From assembly GCA_949987565.1 (NCBI GenBank), contig OX465103.1, forward strand, positions 16,811,280-16,875,279: a stretch of DNA of 64,000 nt. Reading direction: 5' to 3'. Each line of letters opens with the position of its first letter. Positions within the stretch are counted from its first letter, which is position 1. This document shows, piece after piece, positions 46,505 through 64,000 of the stretch. The notes below the pieces were generated by a model. It saw nothing but the letters and a program-made list of their open reading frames with translations, searched no databases and had not been told where the DNA came from. Both the position numbers and the translations under genes were made by a program. The stretch is from Luidia sarsii. Taxonomy: Eukaryota > Echinodermata > Asteroidea > Paxillosida > Luidiidae.

Positions 46505-46623
46505 ATCTAAAAATTTAGTGGGCCTGACGTTTCGATCCTAGCAGGAACTCTCTCAAAGGCAGACCCTGCCTTTGAGAAAGGTCCTGCTAGGATCGAAACG
46601 TCAGGCCCACTAAATGTTTAGAT
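46505..46623. repeat. HH2 hairpin, 56-bp arms
   Basis: The left arm 46505-46560 and right arm 46568-46623 are reverse complements with about three mismatches around a 7-base loop. They match the 21126-21243 hairpin. The right arm reads CTTTGAGAAAGGTCCTGC..GATCGAAACGTC. Confidence 0.8.
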
Positions 46624-47024
46624 ATAATTATTTACAGTTGTTTTGTTAACACCAAAATGATACACAGTATCTTGTAAAACAATTATAAGAGGAGAGGGGA
46701 CTACGGCTGATTCCCAAATTATATTGGTGGGCTGGTTACCGGATGACATTAGGACGGCAGCCACCCTTACGCTTACAAAGATGGTGATCCTATTCGCGGA
46801 GTCGCAGATCTATCAGGACCGTCGCTATGCAGCTTCGGTAACTACTGACGTCACAGTGTAACCCCCCCCAGGCAACCCGCCCATTTAGTAACACGTTGGC
46901 ATCAAGGGGCTCAATTGGTGACGTGGAGGTGTTGTGCTACCTTGCGTCATGTTTGGAGGCTAAATAACACTATAGCCGCATAGTGTGAGCCTATGTGACA
47001 GTTCTTTTCGACCCCCCCAAAAAA

Positions 47025-47065
47025 AAAAAATATATATATATATATATATAAATTTATATATAAGT
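47025..47065 (+). repeat. Poly-A and (AT)n tract
   Basis: A run of A followed by TATATA repeats. Simple sequence. Confidence 0.8.
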
Positions 47066-47119
47066 TTACTAACGAGAGTGCGGCTTATCTATTAAGGACT
47101 GAACCCTGTCGTGAAGTTC

Positions 47120-50100
47120 TTAGCGCACTGTGTCATAATGAATTGGTCGTATTTTCATTTCACTCATTTTAAGGGAAAGTTCGGACCCCAACCATGATTC
47201 CCATTTTATTCCTTTGTAATCATCCACGCTCGGCCCTAAGGTCGGATACACACCATTAAGGTTGCAACTTGGAGCGCAGTCTGCGAACCACCAGCCTGAC
47301 TTTGAATCCTTAGCGCAGTTGGTCGTGGGATGGTCATCGTTGTCAACGGGGTTAGCCGAGAATTCAGCGCCCGAGAGCTGACTCATGGAATCTCCTGTTG
47401 AAATGAGAAAGGGAGCAGACCGCAACACAGGGCTATAATGAGTACAGCTTGTTCCCAAATGTGATGACAACACCACACCACATCACACCACACCAACGCA
47501 ACCCAAAGCAACGCAGCACAACATAACACAAACACAACGCAACAAAACAAAACACAACACAACATAAAATAACACAACACAACACAACTCAACGCAATAC
47601 AACGCAACACAACATAACACAAACACAAACACAATGCAACACAACACAACATAACACAACACAACACAACACAACTCAACGCAATACAACGCAACACAAT
47701 ATAACACAACACCACACGAAACAACACATCACAACACAAATAACACAAGGCAACGCTAGACAACACAAACACAACATCGCAAAAAATAAAGGCATGTCAC
47801 AATGTGACATAAAATCGCAGGTTATTAGAGTCCAGTCGGCGTTGTTAGATTACATGTGTCGCTCACTGAGAGCCATGGGAAAACTGTCAACCAAAGCGCC
47901 AACGGTCTTTACCTGCTTGGTTCTCATTGAGGTAAAAGTCACCGATTATTAATTCATATCTGCTTCCGGTAACTCCGAACTTCCCGTACGTCACGCTGGA
48001 CGTATTCCCCTCGGATGTTCCAAGATCGATGGTCAGCTCCCAGATGCTACGATCAGTCAGCAGTCTCAGGTTCTCGTTGCCTAGCCAGAACTCCTTGTTC
48101 AGGTCGCCGAAACCATCAACGTACTCCTCCCAGTCTCGGGTGAAACTTTCAAACCCGGTCAGCCGTCTCTGAATCACCTACGAAAGGGGAAATAAAAGTC
48201 GCAATTGGTTCCGATCACATGGGCAACAGTTCCGTCAGGTTTTCTCAACACTATAGGCCTGATTGCGCGACCACTGTTTACATGCCGTCACGTGACTTAC
48301 ACTGGGTATTTGTTTCATCTCGTTTGGCACAGAGCACGACGGAAATGTATAGAGAAGAATGTGGACAATAATTATGATAGTCTTATTTGCTCATTTCCTC
48401 TCCTGTTCTGCACCAAATGAGATGCAAACATATCCACTATAAATCACGTGATAGCATGTAAACATTGGTCGCACAATCGGTCTATTAGTAGAGCGGTTTC
48501 GCACTAGAACGGATATGCGTACGTACACGGTATGATAAGCAATATGTACCAGTAACTGACCATTCCGCCCTTTCGCTGTTAGGGCGAATCAGTGGCGCTG
48601 TTCGCAATCACAACGCTGTGTAAAATAAGTCGACAATGAATTCTATTTCCGACACCATGCATCCACGTTTATACCTTATACATTATGTCGTGTTAATATA
48701 TTAATGATATTCGATCTGATCGTAAGTCTTTGAAACTCACAAAAATGACAAGTACGTATGTAGCGATTACTCGTTTCTGGACACCATGCATAATGGACCA
48801 ACAAAGTAAAGACAGTCTTCTAGAACTTTGAAAGTTACTACGCGATTCTTCTTTGCGTGGAACGAGTGAGATATCCGTGTCGTCCGCACGTTTAGAGAAC
48901 AGCAACCATGCAGCGTATTACATAATTATTTGGTGACGTATCCGTTGCACTACCTTTATCCGTTCGCTTGCGAAACCTCTTTATTGAGCTCACGTTCATT
49001 TTCATTTCATTGTGCATGGGAACTGTACTATTGCTGTTGACAACAGCAACTTACGATGTGTGAATTGTTGCCTTCCATATCGCAGTAGACCAGCAGGGGC
49101 TGACCATTCAGGCAGATAGTGTGCAGGCCGCTGTTCTGGTTCCCTGCCTCGCGAATTTCCTGGCAGTCGGCGAGCAGGGCTGTGTCGCTGCATGCAATGG
49201 GCGTCGGATGAGGGGCGAACGGCGAAGCAGATATGTCGACTCCTGGCGCTGTAGTCTCCGGAGTGGTTGTGTCGACTGCAATTGATACACGGAGAAACAG
49301 GATTATAGTACCGGGTATTCACTCTACAAACGGCCTTCAGAACTCCGTTAATTGCACACAGTCGTGGGAGCATCACTAGTCTTCCAATACTTTGGTCAGG
49401 TAGTACCCGTGCCGCACAGCGAGCGCGCTTGGTCCGCAAGGGCCGACAATAATGTTTAGGCAGCTAGGGGAGCATGTTGACACCGAACAGCATGTTCACA
49501 CATGCGGAATGAAGATGTGGCATTTTGACTGCCGCAATTCACCACGTACCTTGGGGATGTCCCATCGGGCCTTGTCCGTCGGCCACGCAGTGAAACAACC
49601 GTCGGATTCCCTGGGCGTCAACGGTGTCCAGCGCGGCCACGTCCAGGTAAATCGACGGCTGTGTCATGGGCGGGGCGTACACGTTGTGACCCCGCATCAC
49701 GAGCTGGCTGCAGGTACACGGATCTCCGGGGGACAGAACGAGGCGGATCTTGCCGCTCTCTGGATCCGGCTCGGTGCCCAGAACGCAGACACGGGCGGAC
49801 ACCGAAGTGACTGCGGACAAAGCAGTCTGACTTCAATTAAGTGTTCATCTAAGGCACCATTATAGCCACCTACTTGTCTGCGAATCACCGATGAAGTTGT
49901 GTCGGCAACGAACACAATCACCTTGACTTCCGACGGTTACTTTTGTCGGCCGCCCTCTGCCTGGTAAAAGTGACCAGATAACTTTAACCGAGTCAGTCAG
50001 TCCAGTGGAAACGTGCAACTCTGTAAAACGCGACCCTGTTAACAGGTGTACATTTCACAAAGCCTTATTCGATGCATCGTTACCTCTACTTACGATGGAT

Positions 50101-50479
50101 AACCCAACGAGGGATGTGACACATATATGGTTTCTGTGTATCGCTCATCGTCTTGCGAGTGATCGTAAATTACGATGAGTCTGGTGGAATCGACTGCTGT
50201 ACCGGTCTGATATCAGCATGTTCATGAGTGCAACGATAACGCACTGTGCACAGTTTCTAGTTCAGCATACGCACCACGATGGAACTCCTCCTGAGGGCCG
50301 AGCCGGAAGTAAGATTATTTGGATGTGGGCCCAGAATAATAACACTAGATGATATCGAGCCTATCACCTACGAAGTGGCTAGCATGGACCATCACCATGT
50401 ATTGCTATCGATAATGTAACTTACCCACAGACACAAGAAGAATTGCATTCGCAAAGTAATGGAAATAGACGCCACCCAT
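47120..50479 (-). CDS. Secreted fibrinogen-related (FReD) protein with unique N-terminal domain
   Basis: Predicted 358-residue secreted lectin-type protein. Minus-strand coding exons are 50479-50425, 49810-49550, 49275-49055, 48177-47913 and 47394-47120; the sum is 1077 nt. Exon 1 encodes a signal peptide (MGGVYFHYFANAILLVSV), with a leader acceptor 15 bases upstream of the ATG. Exon 2 encodes an unrecognised four-cysteine domain of about 87 residues. Exon 3 gives a Thr/Pro linker and the start of a fibrinogen C-terminal domain from C134 (ADCQEI, VYCDM). Exons 4-5 complete it (VIQRR, FWLGNE, NCAKDSKSGWWFADC, NLNGVY, IRPI). The usual GGGWT before VIQRR is replaced, and the CHxSNLNG pocket reads CAPSCNLNG with an extra Cys. 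VDNDD keeps part of the calcium site. Related to ficolin/tachylectin/FREP-type proteins; sugar specificity cannot be assumed. Confidence 0.9.
47470..47785 (+). repeat. Degenerate (ACAAC)n tract
   Basis: Imperfect pentanucleotide ACAAC/ACAAA array in the last intron of the FReD gene. Minus-strand frames reading VLCCVVLCC are artefacts. Confidence 0.85.
48248..48487. mobile_element. MITE family M4, copy 2
   Basis: The left end (CCTGATTGCGCGACCACTGTTTACATGC) and the inverted right end (AGACCGATTGTGCGACCAATGTTTACATGC) pair over about 85 bp, continuing through CACGTGA and TTTGCATCTC. It is homologous to 40444-40677. It lies in an intron of the FReD gene. Confidence 0.8.
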
Positions 50480-51149
50480 GTTGAGACGTCTTTTCTGTGA
50501 AAAAAGAAACACACAATAACAAACACATGAATACAATCGGTAATATCCATATTACATGCACGATAAATAATAACTTGAGAGTGGAAAGCCCCGATGCATC
50601 TTAAAACCTTGAATGAAGTCTCCTGAATTTTTCGAAAATCGAAACAGAAGAGGCATGATGATGAAAGATGACCACTCACTACAATAACCAAAGTTCCCGA
50701 CAGAGCATTTCCCAAGTGCAGCGTGGCAAAGACGTGAACATACGAAGTGGGCAAAACTGTAGCTTAATTTATTGTGGTAGGCTACAGAAAGTCAAAGGAA
50801 TAAACGTGTTGATCAAAGTCGAATGGTGCGCGCATTCGGAAGAACAATTAATTATTCAGCTAAAACAAACATTGACGTGTCGGATATTGAAAAGGGTCCA
50901 TGGATACCACATCTCTATGTAATAGGGAAATTGTAAGAGAGGTCTTTATACAAATAAAATTCATGTTTGGGGGTATATGGATTGAGGCTGTTTGGCATGT
51001 AACCCAAACATAATTGTATACTTTTATGAATACCGTAACATTTTTTGGCGTCAAATGTTTCTTTTCTATTTTTGTCGAAAAGTAAAATAATGGTGAAAGT
51101 GCACTTCTCATTGGTCCTAGATAAGATTTGCATAGTCGACATACCAAGT

Positions 51150-51270
51150 AGGAGGTTTGCGGTGACACCATGTGTATCATCGCTAAAAAGGAAAAAAAAG
51201 TATGGCTGTGAAAAGAGCCGGTAACTCAACGTTTCGGATAGCGTGTACTCTGCCCGTCATCAGGAGACTG
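51150..51270 (-). repeat. HH1 copy, minus strand
   Basis: On the minus strand CTGATGA (51263-51257) is followed by GGGCAG..CTATCC, which can pair, and then CGAAAC (51236-51231) and GTTGAGTTACCGGCTCTTTTCACAGC. GGTGTCACCGCAAACC is at 51172-51157. This is the most complete HH1 copy. Confidence 0.7.
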
Positions 51271-51719
51271 GCGATGGGCACAGTACATATATTAATATTA
51301 TGTAGAGTACAGTATATGAAGCGAGGATGCTCACTAATTGAAGGCCCTGACAAGGTCGGCGAGAGACGGGAGGGCGTAATGGCAACAAGGATGCCCGTCA
51401 AATTGTAAGAAAGGGGGAAAGGTGGAATTATTGATCAACACGCTCTACCCTTTCCAGTAACGATCTGTTCAGTCTGATCTGTCATACATGGGTATTGTTA
51501 AAAATTAAAAGAGACTTAAGCCTATCTCGCCTGTTCTGCTTAAATGATTGACATAATAGTAATGTAGTCTTTTTGGAGCACAAATTCCACCCATCAGAGT
51601 GCTCAAGCAGAAGATTTTCAACAAAGCTCACATAAGGGATTAACGAGGGGAACCTACACGTCCTAACTAACAGGTAAAGTACCTGGCAAATACAGGTAAA
51701 GTTCGCATGCACAATCATA

Positions 51720-54275
51720 CTCCATTCCTCCCTCCCTCTATCTCTGTACACCACCTCCCTCCCTGCCTGTCTCCCTGCCTCCCTGCCTCCCTGCCTCCCT
51801 GCCTCCCTTGCGTTCCTGCCCCCCTGCCTGGCTGCCTCCATTGCATCCCTGCTTCCCTGCCCCCCGTCTTCCTGCCTCCCTGTCTCCCTACCTCCCTGCC
51901 TCACTCCCTGCCTGCCTCACTCCCTGCCTCACTCCCGGCCTGCCTACCTCCCTGCCTCACACCCTGCCTCCCTGCCTCACACCCTGCCTCCCTGCCTCCC
52001 TGCTTCCCTGCTTCCCTGCCTCCCTGCCTCCCTGCCTCCCTGCTTCCCTGTCTCCCTGCCTCCCTGCCTCTCTGCCTCCCTGCCTCCCTGCCACCCTGTC
52101 TCCTTGCCCACCTGCCTCCCTGCCTCACTCCCTGCCTCCCTGACTCCCTGCCTCCCTTGCCTCCCTGCCTCCCTGCCTCCCTGCCTCCCTGCCTCCCTGC
52201 CTCCCTGCCTCCCTGCCTCCCAGCCTCCCTGCCTCCCTGCCTCCCTGCCTCCCTGCTTCCCTGCCTCCCTGCCTCCCTGACTCCCTGACTCCCTGCCTCC
52301 CTGCCTCCCTGCCTCCCTGCCTCCCTGCCTCCCTGCCTCCCTGCCTGCCTGGCTCCCTGCCTCCCTGTCTTCCTGCCTCCCTGCCTCCCTGCCTCCCTGC
52401 CTCCCTGCCTCCCTGCCTCCCTGTCTTCCTACCTCCCTGTCTCCCTGCCTCCCTGCCTCCCTGCCTCCCTGCCTCCCTGTCTTCCTGCCTCCCTGTCTCC
52501 CTGCCTCCCTGCCTCCCTGCCTCCCTGCCTCCCTGCCTCCCTGCCTCCCTGCCTCCCTGCCTCCCTGCCTCCCTGTCTCCCTGCCTCCCTGCCTCCCTGC
52601 CTCCCTGCCTTTCTGCCTCCCTTGCGTCCCTGCCTCCCTGCCTCCCTGCCTCCCTGCCTCCCTGCCTCCCTGCCTCCCTGTCTCCCTGCCTCCCTGTCTC
52701 CTTGCCTCCCTGCCTCCCTGCCTCCCTGCCTCCCTGCCTCCCTGCCTCCCTGCCTCCCTGCCTCCCTGCCTCCCTGCCTCCCTGCCTCCCTGCCTTTCTG
52801 CCTCCCTTGCGTCCCTGCCTCCCTGACTCCCTGACTCCCTGCCTCCCTGCATCCCTGCCTCCCTGTCTCCCTGCCTCCCTGTCTCCTTGCCTCCCTGCCT
52901 CCCTGCCTCCCTGCCTCCCTGCCTTCCTGCCTCCCTGCCTCCCTGACTCCCTGCCTCCCTGCATCCCTGCCTCCCTGCCTCCCTGCCTCCCTGCCTCCCT
53001 GCCTCCCTGACTCCCTGCCTCCCTGCATCCCTGCCTCCCTGCCTCCCTGCCTCCCTGACTCCCTGCCTCCCTGCATCCCTGCCTCCCTTGCGTCCCTGCC
53101 TCCCTGCCTCCCTGACTCCCTGCCTCCCTGCCTCCCTGCCTCCCTGCCTCCCTGCCTCCCTGCCTCCCTGACTCCCTGCCTCCCTGCATCCCTGCCTCCC
53201 TTGCGTCCCTGCCTCCCTGCCTCCCTGACTCCCTGCCTCCCTGCATCCCTGCCTCCCTGTCTCCCTGCCTCCCTGTCTCCTTGCCTCCCTGCCTCCCTGC
53301 CTCCCTGCCTCCCTGCCTTCCTGCCTTCCTGCCTCCCTGCCTCCTTGCCTCCCTGCCTCCCTGCCTCCCCGCCTCCCTGCGTCCCTGCCTCCCTGCCTCC
53401 CTGCCTCCCTGCCTCTCTGCTTCCCTTGCGTCCCTGCCTCCCTGCCTCCCTGCCTCCCTGCCTCCCTGCCTCCCTGCCTCCCTGCCTCCCTGCCTCCCTG
53501 CCTCCCTGCCTCCTTGCCTCCCTGCCTCCCTTGCGTCCCTGCCTCCCTGCCTCCCTGCCTCACTTCCTCCTTGCCTCCCTGCCTCTCTGCCTCACTCCCT
53601 GCCTGCCTATACCTCCCTGTCTCACTCCCTGCCTCAGTCCCTGCCTCAGTCCCTGCCTCCCCGCCTCCCTGCCTCCCTGCCTCCCTGCCTCCCTGCCTCC
53701 CTGCCTCCCTGTTTCCCTGCCTCTCTGCCTCCCTGCCTCAATACATGCCTGCCTGCCTGCCTGCCTCCCTGCCTCCCCGCCTCCCTGCCTCCCTGCCTCC
53801 CTGCCTCCCTGCCTCAATACATGCCTGCCTGCCTGCCTGCCTGCCTGCCTATCTGCCTCCCTGCCTCCCTGCCTCCCTGTCTCCCTGCCTCCCTACTTCC
53901 CTGCCTCCCTGCCTCCCTGCCTCCCTTCCTCCCTGCCTCCCTGCCTCCCTGCCTCCCTGCCTCCCTGCAACCCTGCCTCCCTGCCTCCCTGCCTCCCTGC
54001 CTCCCTGCCTCCCTGCCTCCCTGCCTCCCTGCCTCTCTGCCTCTCTGCCTCCCTGCCTCCCTGCATCCCTTCCTCCCTGCCTCCCTGCCTCCCTGCCTCC
54101 CTGCCTCCCTGCCTCCCTGCCTCCCTGCCTCTCTGCCTCCCTGCCTCCCTGCCTCCCTGCCTCCCTGCCTCCCTGCCTCCCTGCCTCCCTGCCTCTCTGC
54201 CTCCCTGCCTCCCTGCCTCCCTGCCTCCCTGCCTCCCTGCCTCCCTGCCTCCCTGCCTCCCTGCCTCCCTGCCTA
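51720..54275 (+). repeat. 2.5-kb (CCTCCCTG)n octanucleotide array
   Basis: A nearly pure 8-bp repeat with point variants (CCTGCCTG, CCTTGCGT, ACTCCCTG) and hints of higher-order blocks, for example a recurring CCCTTGCGTCC about every 100-450 bp. Because 8 bp is not a multiple of 3, each frame cycles through an 8-residue peptide, so frames stay open on both strands for up to 528 residues. None is a gene. Confidence 0.95.
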
Positions 54276-54299
54276 CAGAACCAAACTAACAGGTAAAGT

Positions 54300-55400
54300 A
54301 CATGACTAAGAGTTAAATTTCACCATGGTGAAAAGCAGAAAAAAATACCGAATTTTACCAACATGTAACACCTGTAGGAAATGTCTGATCAACATGTATT
54401 TGGTATCAATATGTGTGGGAAGGGTGATAGAAAACAAGTTTATATGTCAACCAGCATTCATTGAGTAACAATATCCTCCACTCAAAATCACGTTACATGT
54501 ATATTTATTCTGAAGATGGCGATCTTCCCAAATTAGTCAACTAGTCTTTGCGGACGTGGTGGGCGTCACTCAGAAGCATTTCACCAATAACTGCCAAAAA
54601 TCTCCAAAAATCGTGCCCCTCCCCTCTTCATTCAGATGTAAACAAACTATTGTTGTAAATCTGTTACAACTAGGGGGTCGCACAAAAGAGTTCTTTAATT
54701 GAATTCCTACTAATATTTTGGAGCCATCTTGTGCTCCTGTAATTTGGAATCAGACGATCGATGTGACATACATGTACATAACAAACCTGCTACCAAATGT
54801 ATCAATATAAGTACGAGAGATATCTTCGCTGATGAAATTACAGATTATTGGTATATATATTAATCTTTGTATTATTTTTTTTAAACCACGGAAAAGGGGT
54901 AAATTACTTGAAATTGAACGACTGCAGGTTTTACCATGCAACAAGCACATTATTATATACAGTGGAACGTCGCTTTAACGAACGCCGATAAATGGAACAT
55001 TCGTGTATAAGGAATATTTATTGTGTACAAACTAATCGCTGTGATTCACACCGTACCGATGCGCAATAAGTTCAATACATGATTCATCTGCTATACACAA
55101 GTCTAAGATTGGCATTATTTTGCATTAGGCGAAATACAAGACTGTTTATGTCATACTTACTGTGTTCGTCCTCCCAAGTTCCGAAGAAGTGGCACGAAAA
55201 TGTTAAGATGTAGCAGGACGCTCCCTTGTCTTGTGCAATGCCCACTTACAGACGACTGATCACGCAGTTACTAAACAACTGCCAGTCATGGTCAGCGAGT
55301 GCGTAGATTGTATCCCAGCCGCTATGGAAAATGATGTGCGCTAATTGCCCTTCAAAGATACATGTACCTTGATTAGGCCCGCCCTACAGTCCCGACGCGA
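54300..55400. other. Intergenic, no gene seen
   Basis: No exon supported. At 54960-54990 TA-CAGTGGAACGTCGCTTTAACGAA resembles one end of a pogo/Tc1-type transposon. The other end was not found. Confidence 0.35.
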
Positions 55401-55559
55401 ATCAATGCCCTAGATCGATTCAAAGCACAACCAAACGAAAGAGCCAATTCTTTTGGCCGTGGAGTAATCGACTCTTAGGTACTTGTTTTCATCGCAGCGG
55501 CGGGGGGGGGGGTAACCGTTTACCATCCTCCAGTGTTTGATCCGCAAAAGTAATTGCCG

Positions 55560-55745
55560 CCGGAGAGACAGAGTGATGTCGCACAGGGGTGGACGAGAAG
55601 GACGAGGACGAGGTGTATGAGAGACGATGACGACAAGGACGGGAGGGAGGAGCGTGAGGAAGATGAGGGTTGATGAGGAAGAGGAGGAGGAGGATGACGA
55701 GGAGGAGGAAGATAGGGGAGGATGATGAGGATGAGGAAGTTTGCC
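55560..55745 (+). repeat. Purine-rich GAGGA tract
   Basis: Almost all A/G with GAGGAC/GAGGAG units. Frames of 77 and 115 residues across it on the other strand are Ser/Pro-rich artefacts. Confidence 0.7.
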
Positions 55746-56618
55746 ATCAACAACCAAGTCGGGTTTTCTTTATTGCAAAATTGTTATGTGTATGACAGTA
55801 AGTGTTATGCACTATGTATAATCACGTCCAACGTGCTTTATTTAATCCATACTTTACCAAAGTTATTTAAAAGTGTGTGATGAAAATACTTAACTTAGAC
55901 TTATTATTTTTATTATTTTTATATTATTTTATTTCTCATTCGTCAGCTTGTTTTGCTTTAGCCTGAACCCATTTCATAGCTTTGCACGTCCATTCAAACG
56001 GCCGAGGCTTATTAAAAGCACTTGCTATATGCAGCGGTCGACAGAGATGCTTTATGCTACAAACGCATTATTTGATAGCCGCCAAGCCCCAGTGCCTCTT
56101 TTTATCAAGACAATCCCCCTGACAACTGACAACTAAACAAAATGTTTGTACTTTCCCAGCAAGAGTCAACCTTTGATGTATAGGCGTACTGATTCAATCT
56201 GCTTGTAATCTGGGTGTCCAAAACTCATTGCAGTAGAGGATGCCGGCAACCTCCTACAAAAGAGAGATGACGTCAGACGCGGCAAGCCTATTATTGAAGG
56301 CAGCAAGTTCCTATAGGAAATCTTTACAAGAAACATCACACCGATCACAATTCGACTGAGCCCATGCGTTTCCACACAGACACCACTTATGTGAATTGGC
56401 TCTTCGCAAAAGGTTGCTTCGAAGTACAGCTATATATAGAAGACATGGGAAAAAAAACTTCAGTTCTATTTAGCATTCTGCTATTTTGTGTTGTCACTTA
56501 AAGCGGTATTGATGGTGAAGTTTCGTCGTGCACACAATTAGTCCCGCTCGGTTCCAAATGGTACACGCCACACTACCAGACGTATTCGTACGCACTGAGC
56601 TCACTCAACGGAACCACT

Positions 56619-63855
<7,237 letters not shown>

Positions 63856-64000
63856 CTACATAGGAAAGCGTCGTTCGGCAGACTTACATATAATGTCTCC
63901 TGATTCGGACTCCGACTCGAATCTCGTTTCCAAGGAACGGGTACGGACTTGAACACGAGTCTCATTTGCAAAGAAATTGTACGGACATCGAACTCCTCCT

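Noticed and set aside
51977..53563. 528-residue minus-strand frame of GREAGRQG repeats, and plus-strand CLPASLPP frames
   Set aside because: Direct translation of the 8-bp array. No signal, splice context or non-repetitive sequence.

Overview
This is eukaryotic nuclear DNA from an animal. Coding exons are separated by introns with GT/AG borders, intergenic DNA is long, and transposon relics and microsatellites are dense. The gene families (multi-Kazal inhibitors, a fibrinogen-related protein, a moody-type class A GPCR, a two-Ig-domain membrane protein and an MRP4-type ABC transporter) fit a marine invertebrate deuterostome. My best guess is a cephalochordate (amphioxus), but this is inference without any database search.

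Layout. 1-3.4 kb holds only repeat relics. Two paralogous three-coding-exon genes, at 3969-5677 and 11465-13070 (+), encode secreted proteins with a divergent Kazal domain, a Thr-rich linker and a canonical Kazal domain. The second has a clear TATA promoter and a non-coding first exon. An intronless GPCR lies at 14660-15832, followed by a frameshifted partial copy at 16640-17361 between two copies of one repeat. An intronless two-Ig-domain type I membrane protein is at 22924-23904. A long gene (27740-36768, +) begins at a CRE/TATA promoter and encodes a membrane-anchored or secreted protein with five Kazal domains, each on its own phase-1/phase-1 exon. It is followed by an eight-exon orphan gene (37964-44267, +; 1134 residues, mostly disordered, not recognised). 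On the minus strand come a five-exon fibrinogen-related secreted protein (50479-47120) and the last five visible exons of an ABCC/MRP4-like transporter (63794-56619), whose upstream part lies beyond the right edge.

Between the genes there are at least five miniature inverted-repeat element families, tRNA-derived SINE copies, tRNA-Arg-like tandem units and two families carrying hammerhead-ribozyme-like boxes. There is also a 1.1 kb repeat family inside and near the ABC gene, an almost perfect 96-bp palindrome, and several large simple arrays (GGATT, GGGAT, CTGCCT, and an 8-bp CCTCCCTG array of 2.5 kb). Most long open frames outside the genes are simple repeats read as protein.

Taken together, most recognised genes act at the cell surface or outside the cell: protease inhibitors, a lectin-type FReD protein, an Ig receptor and a GPCR. 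A defence or mucosal role is plausible but cannot be shown from sequence alone. Exon borders were placed by eye from splice signals, phase and domain continuity. In every complete model the exon lengths sum to a multiple of three.
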